From positions 1,736,001-1,800,000 of the forward strand of contig NZ_CP136562.1 in NCBI RefSeq assembly GCF_018215265.2: DNA of 64,000 nucleotides. Direction: 5' to 3'. The notes beneath the pieces were generated by a model that saw only the letters and a list, made by a program, of their open reading frames with translations, made no database searches and had not been told where the DNA came from. Origin of the DNA: Paenarthrobacter sp. GOM3 (GTDB taxonomy: Bacteria > Actinomycetota > Actinomycetes > Actinomycetales > Micrococcaceae). Positions 1-10,690 of this stretch are shown piece by piece. Each line of letters begins with the position of its first letter. The first letter of the stretch is position 1. The position numbers and the translations under genes are program-made.

Positions 1-960
1 GCCTTGGCGGAAAAGCTCCTGGCCCTCAGCAAGGCTCCCGCTGGTTCCAAGGTGTTCTTCGCAAACTCGGGCACGGAGGCCAACGAAGCCGCATTCAAGC
101 TCGCCCGCCGCAACAATTCCGACGGCAAGCGCACCAAGGTCATCGCCCTCGAAGGTGCCTTCCACGGCCGCACCATGGGCGCGTTGGCGCTCACCGCAAA
201 GGAAGCGTACCGGGCCCCGTTCGAACCACTGCCCGGTGGCGTGGTCCACATTCCGTTCGACGACATCGACGCCCTGCGTGCCGCCGTCGACGATTCCACC
301 GCAGCTGTTTTCCTGGAACCCATCCAGGGCGAAGCGGGCGTCCGCCCGCTAAGCGCGGCATACCTGCAGGCGGCGCGCGAGGCCACCACGGCAGCTGGGG
401 CGTTGCTCATCCTGGATGAAGTCCAGACCGGCATCGGCCGCACCGGCAAGTGGCTGGCCAGCGAGGATGCGGGCATTGTGCCCGACGCCGTGACGCTGGC
501 CAAGGGACTCGGCGGCGGCTTCCCGGTGGGAGCCTTGATCACTTTCGGAAGTACGACGTCGGCCCTGCTCACCGCAGGACAGCACGGCACCACTTTCGGT
601 GGGAACCCGGTGGCGACGGCGGCCGCACTTGCCACGCTCCACGCCATCGAAAGCCAGGGCGTCCTGCAGAACGTGCTTACCGTCGGGGCACACCTGCGCG
701 AGGGCCTTGCCGCCGTGGAGGCCGTAACCGAAGTCCGCGGTGAGGGTCTGCTGATCGGTTTCGACGTCAATGCCGACGTTGCCCCGGCCATGGTCACCGC
801 GGCCCTGGACGCTGGTTTCATCATCAACAGCCCCGGGCCGCGGACCATCCGGCTCGCCCCGCCGCTGATCCTGACCATCGAGCAGGCGGACCGTTTCCTG
901 GCCGCCCTACCCACGCTGATCGCTACGGCTACAGCCAACACAGCTAAGGACGCACAGTGA
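1..960 (+). CDS. argD: Acetylornithine aminotransferase, 5' end missing
   Basis: This is a class III, PLP-dependent aminotransferase that converts N-acetylglutamate semialdehyde to N-acetylornithine in arginine synthesis. The reading frame is open from the first base, and about 319 residues are visible against roughly 400 in the family, so the N-terminus lies outside the window. Visible motifs are FFANSGTEANEAA (cofactor phosphate region), FLEPIQGEAGV, LILDEVQTGIGRTG with the PLP-pyridine Asp, and TLAKGLGGGFPVGA with the Schiff-base Lys. The TGA overlaps the GTG of argF by four bases, and the run argD-F-R-G-H makes the assignment secure. An apparent TTG at base 4 is only an internal codon. 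Confidence 0.95.
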   Translation, partial: ALAEKLLALSKAPAGSKVFFANSGTEANEAAFKLARRNNSDGKRTKVIALEGAFHGRTMGALALTAKEAYRAPFEPLPGGVVHIPFDDIDALRAAVDDSTAAVFLEPIQGEAGVRPLSAAYLQAAREATTAAGALLILDEVQTGIGRTGKWLASEDAGIVPDAVTLAKGLGGGFPVGALITFGSTTSALLTAGQHGTTFGGNPVATAAALATLHAIESQGVLQNVLTVGAHLREGLAAVEAVTEVRGEGLLIGFDVNADVAPAMVTAALDAGFIINSPGPRTIRLAPPLILTIEQADRFLAALPTLIATATANTAKDAQ

Positions 961-1961
961 GTACTTCCACCACCCGTCACTTCCTCAAGGACACGGACCT
1001 GAGCCCGGCCGAGCAAGCCGAAGTCCTGGACCTCGCTGTCCGGATGAAAGCCGCCCCGTACAGCGTGCAGCCCTTCGCCGCCGACGGAAACGGCCGCAAG
1101 ACCGTCGCCGTGATCTTCGACAAGACCTCCACCCGGACGCGTGTCTCCTTTGCCACCGGCATTGCGGACATGGGTGGCAACGCCCTGATCATCAATCCGG
1201 GCGAAGCGCAGATTGGCCACAAGGAATCCGTGGAAGACACCGCGAAGGTCCTGGAGCGCATGGTCTCCACCATCGTGTGGCGCACCGGCGCGCACTCGGG
1301 CCTCGTGGCCATGGCTGAAAACTCCAAGGTCCCCGTGATCAACGCCCTCTGCGACGATTACCACCCGTGCCAGCTCCTTGCCGACCTTCTGGCCGTCAAG
1401 GAGCACAAGGGGGAACTGGCCGGACTGACCATGGCCTACTTGGGAGACGCGGCCAACAACATGGCCAACTCCTACCTGCTGGCTGGCGTGACCGCCGGCA
1501 TGCACGTGCGCATCTCAGGCCCTGAAGGCTACCTGCCGGCGCCGGAAATCGTTGCTGCCGCTGAGGAACGTGCCGCAGAGACCGGCGGTTCCGTCCTGAT
1601 CACCAGCGACGCCGCCGAAGCCCTCAAAGGTGCAGACGTCGTGGCAACGGACACGTGGGTTTCCATGGGCCAGGAGTCCGAAAAGGAAGCCCGGTTGCAG
1701 CTGTTCCGCGATTACTCCGTGGACGATGCCGCCATGGCGCAGGCAGCCCCGGATGCCGTGGTCCTGCACTGCCTGCCGGCGTACCGGGGCTACGAGATTT
1801 CCGCGAGTGTCATTGACGGCCCGCAGTCGATCGTCTGGGACGAGGCCGAGAACCGCCTCCACGCCCAGAAAGCGCTGATGGCGTGGCTGATGCACCAGTC
1901 CGGGCTCGCGTTCGTGGAGGGGCTTTCCCCCATCGAGGGCACCGGGGAGAGCACGTTCTAG
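957..1961 (+). CDS. argF: Ornithine carbamoyltransferase
   Basis: The enzyme makes citrulline from ornithine and carbamoyl phosphate in the cytoplasm. It has 334 residues, normal for the family. The carbamoyl-phosphate loop [10 protein letters not shown] lies near residue 60, DYHPCQ follows mid-protein, and HCLPAYRG near residue 270 carries the catalytic Cys. The GTG start overlaps the argD stop (GTGA), and the TAG stop shares a base with the argR GTG, so translational coupling is likely. The catabolic form is excluded mainly by context, because every neighbour is biosynthetic. Confidence 0.96.
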   Translation: MSTSTTRHFLKDTDLSPAEQAEVLDLAVRMKAAPYSVQPFAADGNGRKTVAVIFDKTSTRTRVSFATGIADMGGNALIINPGEAQIGHKESVEDTAKVLERMVSTIVWRTGAHSGLVAMAENSKVPVINALCDDYHPCQLLADLLAVKEHKGELAGLTMAYLGDAANNMANSYLLAGVTAGMHVRISGPEGYLPAPEIVAAAEERAAETGGSVLITSDAAEALKGADVVATDTWVSMGQESEKEARLQLFRDYSVDDAAMAQAAPDAVVLHCLPAYRGYEISASVIDGPQSIVWDEAENRLHAQKALMAWLMHQSGLAFVEGLSPIEGTGESTF

Positions 1962-2497
1962 TGTCCACCAATCCGTCCGTGCCGGGTGCAAGCCCGGCCA
2001 CCAAGACTGCCCGCCAGGCGCGTATCACCGCGATCCTGACGGGTGAGTCCGTGCGTTCCCAGGCAGAGCTTGCAGCCCTGTTGGCGGACGACGGCGTCCA
2101 GGTCACCCAGGCCACCCTGTCCCGCGACCTCGTGGAACTGGGCGCGGTGCGGGTTCGTGGCAAGGAAGGCGCACTGGTTTACGCCGTGCCGGGCGAAGGC
2201 GGCGACCGCAATGCCAAGAGCGGGGTCACCCAGGAAATCCTGGACGCACGGCTCTCCAGGCTCTGCGGCGAACTGCTGGTGACGGCGGAAGCATCGGGAA
2301 ACATCGTAGTGTTGCGCACGCCTCCGGGTGCGGCGAACTTCCTGGCACTGGCCGTCGACCACTCCGTGATGCCCTCCGTATTGGGTACGATCGCAGGCGA
2401 CGACACTTTGTTGCTGGTGGCGCGCGACCCCGACGGCGGGGCGGAACTGGCAGCCAGGTTCCTGCGGATGGCCGAAGAAGCCGGCCCGGGCAACTAA
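1961..2497 (+). CDS. argR: Arginine repressor
   Basis: This is the hexameric arginine-responsive DNA-binding regulator of the arg genes. The N-terminal winged helix ([24 protein letters not shown], then [16 protein letters not shown]) is followed by the C-terminal arginine-binding and oligomerisation domain ([32 protein letters not shown]). I chose GTG 1961, which overlaps the argF TAG by one base and gives 178 residues. The open frame extends further upstream inside argF, but that would add an unrelated 26-residue tail. The position inside the operon suggests autoregulation. A repeat pair lies directly downstream, before argG. Confidence 0.93.
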   Translation: MSTNPSVPGASPATKTARQARITAILTGESVRSQAELAALLADDGVQVTQATLSRDLVELGAVRVRGKEGALVYAVPGEGGDRNAKSGVTQEILDARLSRLCGELLVTAEASGNIVVLRTPPGAANFLALAVDHSVMPSVLGTIAGDDTLLLVARDPDGGAELAARFLRMAEEAGPGN

Positions 2498-2544
2498 CAG
2501 CATTGATTCAGCAAGCATCTAATTCACACAGCATTGATTCGAAT
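2497..2544 (+). promoter_or_regulatory. 13-bp direct repeat and palindrome before argG
   Basis: ACAGCATTGATTC occurs at 2497-2509 and again at 2528-2540, exactly 31 bp apart (about three helical turns). The second copy runs into the palindrome ATTCGAAT (2537-2544). The 76-bp argR-argG gap is otherwise plain and ends with the argG ribosome site. An ArgR or promoter role is inferred from position; the repeat is not a textbook ARG box. Confidence 0.4.
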
Positions 2545-2573
2545 GAACCAAGCAACAACAAAGGAGCACTCTC

Positions 2574-5191
<2,618 letters not shown>

Positions 5192-5203
5192 ACACTGAAC
5201 ACT

Positions 5204-5238
5204 CCTGTGGGACTGCACATCACGTGCTGTCCCACAGG
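5204..5238 (+). terminator. Terminator hairpin of the arg operon
   Basis: CCTGTGGGAC (5204-5213) pairs with GTCCCACAGG (5229-5238). An inner GCAC/GTGC stem closes a five-base loop, and TGTTT follows. It starts 13 nt after the argH stop. Confidence 0.8.
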
Positions 5239-5253
5239 TGTTTAAGCGTGCGT

Positions 5254-5259
5254 TAGCAT
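5254..5259 (+). promoter_or_regulatory. -10 box TAGCAT of a leaderless gene
   Basis: TAGCAT ends six bases before ATG 5266, and no Shine-Dalgarno sequence is present. Transcription would start at or next to the start codon. Confidence 0.5.
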
Positions 5260-5265
5260 GGCGCT

Positions 5266-6003
5266 ATGACTCAGATCACCCCTGGGACGTTGCCCGCAGA
5301 GCTTCACAAAGCCGCCGGCACCGTCACCCGCCTCCTTGCCAAACTCGACGATGACTCGGTCGCTGGGCCGTCCCAACTCCCCGGCTGGACCCGCGGCCAC
5401 GTGCTGGCCCACATCGAAGGAATTTCGAACGCTATGGCGCGCCAACTCGAGTATGCCGCCCGCGGCGAAACCATTGAACTGTACGACGGCGGCATGGACG
5501 GCCGCACGAAGGCGATCGAACTTGCCGCTGGACACAGCCTCGAGGAACATACGGAGGCTGTTACCGCTGCCGTGGGTGCGGCGATCGCCGCTCTTGACGC
5601 GTTGGGACCGGACGATTGGCATGCGCGCATCGCCTACAGGGACGGCACAGTGCTCGACGGCGGCCTGGCGCTGTGGCGCGAACTCACCATCCACGCGTCG
5701 GACCTCGGTTTGGGCTTCGGACCAGAGACGTGGAGCCGGCCCTTCTGCGAACACCTCATCGGGTTCCTGGAAGCACGCGTTCCGGATTCCTACAAATTTG
5801 TTCTGCAGCCCACTGGCCTTCCCCAAATGAGCATCGGAACCGGCAGCACCTCGATCGCCATCACTGGCATGCTGACGGACATAGCCGCCTGGCTGGCCGG
5901 CCGCGAGCCCAGCCTCGGAAGCCTGCGTGCCACTGCAGCGGCCGACGGAGTCGAGCTGCCCCAACTCCTGCCCTGGCCCGCAGCACAGCCGGCAGCCCGC
6001 TAA
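5266..6003 (+). CDS. Mycothiol-dependent maleylpyruvate isomerase family protein
   Basis: This is a DinB/MDMPI-fold metalloprotein of 245 residues. The N-terminal helical-bundle motif LPGWTRGHVLAHIEG contains His49. WRELTIHASDLGLG supplies Glu139 and His143, which match the His-Glu-His zinc triad known for the Corynebacterium enzyme (about 241 residues). The family uses mycothiol as cofactor, but the real substrate of this member cannot be told: no gentisate or maleylpyruvate genes are nearby, so a general thiol-transfer role is as likely. The gene stands alone between the arg operon and a repeat array, with its own -10 box. Confidence 0.75.
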   Translation: MTQITPGTLPAELHKAAGTVTRLLAKLDDDSVAGPSQLPGWTRGHVLAHIEGISNAMARQLEYAARGETIELYDGGMDGRTKAIELAAGHSLEEHTEAVTAAVGAAIAALDALGPDDWHARIAYRDGTVLDGGLALWRELTIHASDLGLGFGPETWSRPFCEHLIGFLEARVPDSYKFVLQPTGLPQMSIGTGSTSIAITGMLTDIAAWLAGREPSLGSLRATAAADGVELPQLLPWPAAQPAAR

Positions 6004-6004
6004 T

Positions 6005-6110
6005 CCGGACGCTCTCTCACGTTCCGCCCGCTTGGGCCGGACGCTCTCTCACGTTCCGCCCGCTATCCGCTGACGCTCTCTCACTTCCCGGCGGCTGCAA
6101 CAGGACGCTT
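6005..6110. repeat. 32-bp tandem repeat array, copy A
   Basis: The core GACGCTCTCTCAC begins at 6008, 6040 and 6072, exactly 32 bp apart. Units 1 and 2 agree over about 24 bases; unit 3 diverges after the core. A vestigial GACGCT sits at the next register, 6104, inside alkA. The alkA stop codon lies in unit 3. The same family recurs at 12205-12352. Confidence 0.85.
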
Positions 6111-7583
6111 GGCTGCGGCCCGCCACAGATGCATGGTCGCGTAGGAGCGCCACGGGCTGACTTCGCTGAAATCGGTGCTGAGCCCCGAGAGGGTCGGCAA
6201 GACTTTCAATCCGTTCCGCACGGCGGCGTCGTTGGCGAGGAAGACATCGGGGGCGCCAAGCACGCGCATTGCAACATACCCAACCGTCCATGGCCCCACG
6301 CCCGGCAGGGGGAGCAGTTTGCGTTCGAGGCTTTCAAGGTCGTCGCCATAGCCGAAATCAAGTTTGCCCGTGGCCATTGCTTCGCTGGCTGCCATGATCG
6401 AGTCGATCCGGCGTTGGGGCCCGCGAAGCAGTGCTCGACCGTTTTCGGCGAGTTCCGCTGCCGTCGGAAACAGCCTCTCCAGCCCCGGCCGGGACCCTTC
6501 CGCGTTGGAGCCCGCCGCCGAGAGCTGCGTCAGTGCGGTGCGGGCGGCGGCCACGGTGATCTGTTGGCCGATCATGGCCCTCACCAGCAGTTCCTGGGGG
6601 TCCACAGCTCCGGGCACCCGGATTCCGGGGATCGTTGTGACACTTGCCGCGAGACGGGGGTCCGCGGCGAGGGCGTCATCGATCGCCTGCGGATCAGCGT
6701 CCAGGTCGAACAGCCTCCGGACGCGGCTCAAGAGGGTGGGGAGGTCGTGGAGGTCCACGGCGCTGGCGTTAAGCTGCAAAAGTCCGCCCGGTGCGGAGGG
6801 CTTGTAGGAAACCGAGAACGACGCGGTACCCCGGGGGAGGCGCAGCGTCCGCGCATAGGTCCTGGTGCCGTCCTCCGAGGTGGTTGCATCTTCGATGCCT
6901 GGAATGGCGCGAACTGCGAGGAAATCGAAAATCCCGGGATCGAATGGTTCCCTGTAGGGCAGGTTCAACGTCAGTGCTGCGGGAGCTATGCCCGCTGATG
7001 CCCCAGCACCCCGGCGCTGCATCGACTTTGCGCCGGTGGCGCGCAACGCCGTCGGGGTCATCGCGAACACTTCGCCGATAGTGTCGTTGAATTGCCGCAC
7101 GCTGTTGAATCCGGAAGCGAAGGCAACATCCGCGAGGAGCATTTCCGTTGAGACCAGCAACGTCCTGGCCGTCTGCGCCCTGCTTGCCCGTGCAAGCGAG
7201 AGGGGACCGGCGCCCAGCTCCTGGCTGAGGATGCGGTTGAGCTGCCGGGCGGAGTAGCCCAGCCGGTGCGCCAGACCGTCGACGCCCTCGCGGGTGATGA
7301 CGCCGTCGTTGATGAGCCGCATTGCCCGGCCGGCGATGTCCGAGCGGATATTCCATGCCGGCGTTCCGGGGACGGCCTCGGGGAGGCAACGCTTACACGC
7401 GCGGTAACCGGCCTCGTGCGCAGCAGCTGAGGTTTCATAGAACGTGACGTTCTCGGCTTTCGGCGTCCGGGCGGGGCACGACGGCCGGCAATAGATACCG
7501 GTGGAGCTGACGGCGGTGAAGAATTGACCGTCGAACCGGATGTCACGGGCATCAATTGCCCTGTAGCGCTGCCAGAAGTCCAT
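6081..7583 (-). CDS. alkA: Ada-AlkA fusion: methyl-sensing regulator and 3-methyladenine DNA glycosylase
   Basis: The 500-residue fusion has three parts. An Ada N-terminal zinc/methyl-acceptor domain has Cys32, Cys36, Cys63 and Cys66, with the same spacing as E. coli Ada 38/42/69/72. An AraC-type helix-turn-helix follows (about 85-185). The rest is an AlkA glycosylase with the helix-hairpin-helix [11 protein letters not shown] and the likely catalytic Asp452 in VFLAND. The O6-methylguanine methyltransferase domain of full Ada is absent. M. tuberculosis AlkA (about 496 residues) has the same plan. The protein should excise alkylated bases and activate transcription when methylated. It is divergent from mpg across 82 bp, which suggests shared control. 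Its last codons run into a 32-bp repeat array. Confidence 0.92.
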   Translation of the reverse strand: MDFWQRYRAIDARDIRFDGQFFTAVSSTGIYCRPSCPARTPKAENVTFYETSAAAHEAGYRACKRCLPEAVPGTPAWNIRSDIAGRAMRLINDGVITREGVDGLAHRLGYSARQLNRILSQELGAGPLSLARASRAQTARTLLVSTEMLLADVAFASGFNSVRQFNDTIGEVFAMTPTALRATGAKSMQRRGAGASAGIAPAALTLNLPYREPFDPGIFDFLAVRAIPGIEDATTSEDGTRTYARTLRLPRGTASFSVSYKPSAPGGLLQLNASAVDLHDLPTLLSRVRRLFDLDADPQAIDDALAADPRLAASVTTIPGIRVPGAVDPQELLVRAMIGQQITVAAARTALTQLSAAGSNAEGSRPGLERLFPTAAELAENGRALLRGPQRRIDSIMAASEAMATGKLDFGYGDDLESLERKLLPLPGVGPWTVGYVAMRVLGAPDVFLANDAAVRNGLKVLPTLSGLSTDFSEVSPWRSYATMHLWRAAAKRPVAAAGK

Positions 7584-7653
7584 GGCTCCATCCTGCCAGC
7601 GGGCCGCGGCATCTGCTAGCGGAAATCGGACATGGCCATTGGGGTGACTTTGC

Positions 7654-7659
7654 TAGGGT
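7654..7659 (+). promoter_or_regulatory. -10 box TAGGGT of leaderless mpg
   Basis: TAGGGT ends six bases before ATG 7666 and there is no purine-rich ribosome site. It lies in the 82-bp alkA/mpg divergent gap. Confidence 0.5.
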
Positions 7660-7665
7660 CTGGGC

Positions 7666-8334
7666 ATGAGTCCGTCCGTGGAGAACTATGTTCTCGAGCC
7701 AAACAAGGTCCGTGAATTCCTTGCCGGCGATTCCCGTGTCATCGCTCCTCTGATCCTCGGGGCTGTCCTGACGCACCACTCCGAAGCCGGTCCTGTGTCG
7801 GTCCGGCTCACGGAGGTGGAGGCCTACATGGGACCGCGGGATTCGGAACACCCGGACCCCGGATCCCACACCTTTGGCGGCCCCACACCGCGGAACGCAC
7901 CCATGTTCGGCCCTGCCGGGTTCCTCTACGTCTACTTCACCTACGGCATGCATTACTGCGCCAACATTGTCTGCGGTCCCGACGGCGCTGCGTCCGCGCT
8001 GCTCCTGCGAGCGGGCGAGATCGTGGAAGGCGAGGGCCTCGCCGCCGTCCGGAGGCCGGCTTCCAAGGCGCATAAGGATTTGGCCAGCGGACCTGCCAGG
8101 CTCGCCTCAGCCCTGGGACTTACGACGGCGGACACCGGCCGTGACGCGCTCGCGGAACCGTTCAGCCTCTGGTTGCCCAGGACCCCCGCGGCCGCAATGG
8201 CCAGCGGGCCCAGGGTGGGGGTTGCCGGACCGGGCGGAAGCACTGAGTATCCGTGGCGTTTTTGGATCGAGGATGATCCCACAGTGTCGCGCTACAAGGC
8301 AGCAAAGGTTCGTAACCGCACGCCCGCTGCCTGA
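7666..8334 (+). CDS. mpg: 3-methyladenine DNA glycosylase, AAG/Mpg family
   Basis: This monofunctional base-excision glycosylase removes alkylated purines and is structurally unrelated to AlkA. It has 222 residues. TEVEAYMGP holds Glu52, the counterpart of human AAG Glu125, next to the intercalating-Tyr region. FTYGMHYCANIV and ASALLLRAGEIVEG are family blocks. The start ATG 7666 follows a -10 box directly. With alkA on the other side it forms a two-enzyme alkylation-repair pair. In mycobacteria mpg also lies just before tyrS. Confidence 0.92.
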   Translation: MSPSVENYVLEPNKVREFLAGDSRVIAPLILGAVLTHHSEAGPVSVRLTEVEAYMGPRDSEHPDPGSHTFGGPTPRNAPMFGPAGFLYVYFTYGMHYCANIVCGPDGAASALLLRAGEIVEGEGLAAVRRPASKAHKDLASGPARLASALGLTTADTGRDALAEPFSLWLPRTPAAAMASGPRVGVAGPGGSTEYPWRFWIEDDPTVSRYKAAKVRNRTPAA

Positions 8335-8424
8335 CGTAATCCGCCACATGACTCCAACCCCACACGTTTACCGAAATCGCTGTAGAATGGTAGGTCTGTC
8401 TTTTGCGATAGGGGTTACGGTTCG

Positions 8425-10653
8425 ATGCACGACGCTGATTTGGTCCACGAGCAGGAATATGTGGCTGGGCTGTACGCCCGGCTCGATGAGTTGCGCGCAG
8501 AAAAGCGCGAGCAGCTGGCGCAGGTGCGCAAGACCGGCGCAGTGGGAACCATGCAGAACGTTTCAGAACGTGATGCCTTCGCGGCACTGTACGAAGACCG
8601 CCTGGCGCAGCTCGACGCCGTCGATGACCGTTTGGTGTTCGGTCGGCTGGATCTGGACTCCGGGGAAGCCCAGTACATCGGACGCATTGGCCTGTCCACG
8701 GCCGACCTTCAACGGCTCATGGTTGACTGGCGTGCGCCCGAAGCCGGCCACTTCTACCAGGCGACCGCCTTCGACCGCCAAGGTGTGCGCCGTCGTCGGC
8801 ACTTGATCCTGCAGGGCCGCGACGTCAAGGCGATCGAAGACGACGTCCTGGACGCCGGCATGCTCGCCGACAACGACTCCCTCCAGGGCGAGGGCGCCCT
8901 CCTGGCTGCACTGAACTCCAAGCGCACAGGCCGTATGTCGGACATTGTGGGTACCATCCAGTCCGAACAAGACCGGATCATCCGCTCGTCCATCTCCGGC
9001 GCCCTGGTGGTCCAGGGCGGTCCCGGCACTGGCAAGACTGCCGTCGCACTGCACCGTGCTGCCTACCTGCTGTACACGCACCGGGATCGGCTCAAGAGCG
9101 CCGGCGTCCTGCTGGTTGGCCCGTCGTCGTCGTTCATGCACTACATCGAACGCGTGCTGCCCTCGCTGGGCGAAACCGGCGTGGTGATGGCCAGCCTGGG
9201 CCGCCTGATGCCAGGCATCAACGCCGTTCCCGAGGAAGACGCGGACGTTGCTGCCCTCAAGGGCAAACTGGATATGGCCAAAGTTGTTGCCAATGCTGTG
9301 GCCAACCGGCAACGGACTCCCGCCGAAGACCGCATCCTGGAAGTTGATTCCCGGAAGCTCACCCTGACGGTCCGCCAGGTCCGTCGTGCCCGGGAAAAGG
9401 CGCGGGCAACGGGCAAGCCGCACAACGAAGCCAGGCTCACATTCGTCAAGATCCTCCTTCGCGAGCTCACCGAGCAGTTGACAGACCTCGTCGAGGAATC
9501 GAACATCGGCAACAACGCTGACCGCGCCTACCTCGCCGAAGACGTCCGCTCCGCACGCGATGTCCGCATCGCGTTGAATCTCTGCTGGATGCCGATGACG
9601 CCGGAGAAACTCATCTCCGAGCTGTTCAGCAAACCCGCCATCCTTGAGGCTTGCACTCCGGACCTTACGCCGGAGCAGCGCGCACTCCTGCAGCGGCCCG
9701 TTGACGCCCCGTGGACCGAAGCGGACGTTCCGTTGCTGGACGAAGCGGCCGAGCTGCTGGGTGAACTGGACCCGGCCGCCGGCAGGGGATTGGCCCAGCA
9801 GGAAGCAGATCGGGCCCGCGACCTTGCCAACGCCAAGCAGACCCTCGCCAACATGGAAGCCATGGGCGTGGATGTCCTGGTGACCGCCGAGGAGCTGGCC
9901 GAGCAGAACCAGGAGCGCGAGGGACGCCTGACGGCAGCCGAGCGTGCTACCAGCGACCGTTCATGGGCTTTCGGCCACATCGTGGTTGACGAAGCCCAGG
10001 AACTCTCGCCGATGCAGTGGCGTCTCCTCGTGCGGCGCTGCCCCCTGAAGTCGTTCACCATTGTGGGCGACATCGCCCAGACGAGTGCCGCGGCCGGCGC
10101 CAATTCGTGGCAAAGTGCCTTGGCGCCGTCGTTCGGTGAACGATGGACGCTGGAAGAACTCACCGTCAACTACCGCACGCCGTCGCAGATCGCGGAGGCC
10201 GCCGTCCGTATGGCCAACCGGGCAGGCCTTGTGGTCTCGGCCCCGAAGGCCGTCCGCGAGGGCAAATGGTCGCCCATCGTCGACCACGTCGAGGCAGACA
10301 GAATCGTCTCGCGCCTGGTTGAGGTCCTGCCGGAGGAAGTGGAAGCGATCGACGGCGGCCTGCTGGCCGTCATAGCCGACGGGCCCCTGCTTCCACAGGC
10401 CACCGCTGCGCTGCGGAAGGTCTACGGGCGCCGTATCGGCACCGGTGCCGGAAGCTACGAGCAGGACATCGTTGTGATCAGCCCCAAGGAAGCCAAGGGC
10501 CTGGAATTCGACGGTGTTGTGGTCCTGGAACCGGCAGCCATGCTGAACCATGAACATGGCAAGGTGGGCGACCTCTACGTCGCCATGACGCGAGCCACCC
10601 AGCGTCTGCGCCTGATCGCTGCCGCTCCGGTACCGGCCGGCATTGAGCGGTAG
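8425..10653 (+). CDS. helR: HelR/HelD-like RNA polymerase recycling ATPase
   Basis: This UvrD/Rep-like superfamily 1 protein has 742 residues. The N-terminal coiled coil (about 1-60, rich in Glu, Arg and Lys) is the part that enters the RNA polymerase channel in this family. Walker A GGPGTGKT is at residues 198-205, and the DEAQ Walker B box (HIVVDEAQELSP) is near 522. SF1 motifs VNYRTPSQIAEAA and VAMTRATQRL close the C-terminus. The family frees stalled RNA polymerase and, in Streptomyces and mycobacteria, displaces rifamycins. I see no rifamycin-associated element upstream and no rifamycin-modifying neighbour. A TAGAAT box at 8383-8388 could be its -10. Confidence 0.85.
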   Translation: MHDADLVHEQEYVAGLYARLDELRAEKREQLAQVRKTGAVGTMQNVSERDAFAALYEDRLAQLDAVDDRLVFGRLDLDSGEAQYIGRIGLSTADLQRLMVDWRAPEAGHFYQATAFDRQGVRRRRHLILQGRDVKAIEDDVLDAGMLADNDSLQGEGALLAALNSKRTGRMSDIVGTIQSEQDRIIRSSISGALVVQGGPGTGKTAVALHRAAYLLYTHRDRLKSAGVLLVGPSSSFMHYIERVLPSLGETGVVMASLGRLMPGINAVPEEDADVAALKGKLDMAKVVANAVANRQRTPAEDRILEVDSRKLTLTVRQVRRAREKARATGKPHNEARLTFVKILLRELTEQLTDLVEESNIGNNADRAYLAEDVRSARDVRIALNLCWMPMTPEKLISELFSKPAILEACTPDLTPEQRALLQRPVDAPWTEADVPLLDEAAELLGELDPAAGRGLAQQEADRARDLANAKQTLANMEAMGVDVLVTAEELAEQNQEREGRLTAAERATSDRSWAFGHIVVDEAQELSPMQWRLLVRRCPLKSFTIVGDIAQTSAAAGANSWQSALAPSFGERWTLEELTVNYRTPSQIAEAAVRMANRAGLVVSAPKAVREGKWSPIVDHVEADRIVSRLVEVLPEEVEAIDGGLLAVIADGPLLPQATAALRKVYGRRIGTGAGSYEQDIVVISPKEAKGLEFDGVVVLEPAAMLNHEHGKVGDLYVAMTRATQRLRLIAAAPVPAGIER

Positions 10654-10677
10654 GCAAAACGCGACCTGCAATCCTGC

Positions 10678-10683
10678 TAACTT
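10678..10683 (+). promoter_or_regulatory. -10 box TAACTT of leaderless tyrS
   Basis: TAACTT is followed by seven bases and then GTG 10691, with no Shine-Dalgarno sequence. It argues for GTG 10691 rather than the longer open frame. Confidence 0.5.
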
Positions 10684-10690
10684 AGATCTC

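Noticed and set aside
5616..6998. 460-codon frame antisense to alkA
   Set aside because: It overlaps the well-supported fusion gene and the repeat array, and has no motif.
8335..8424. Rifamycin-associated element before the HelR-like gene
   Set aside because: No matching inverted repeat seen in the 90 bp upstream.
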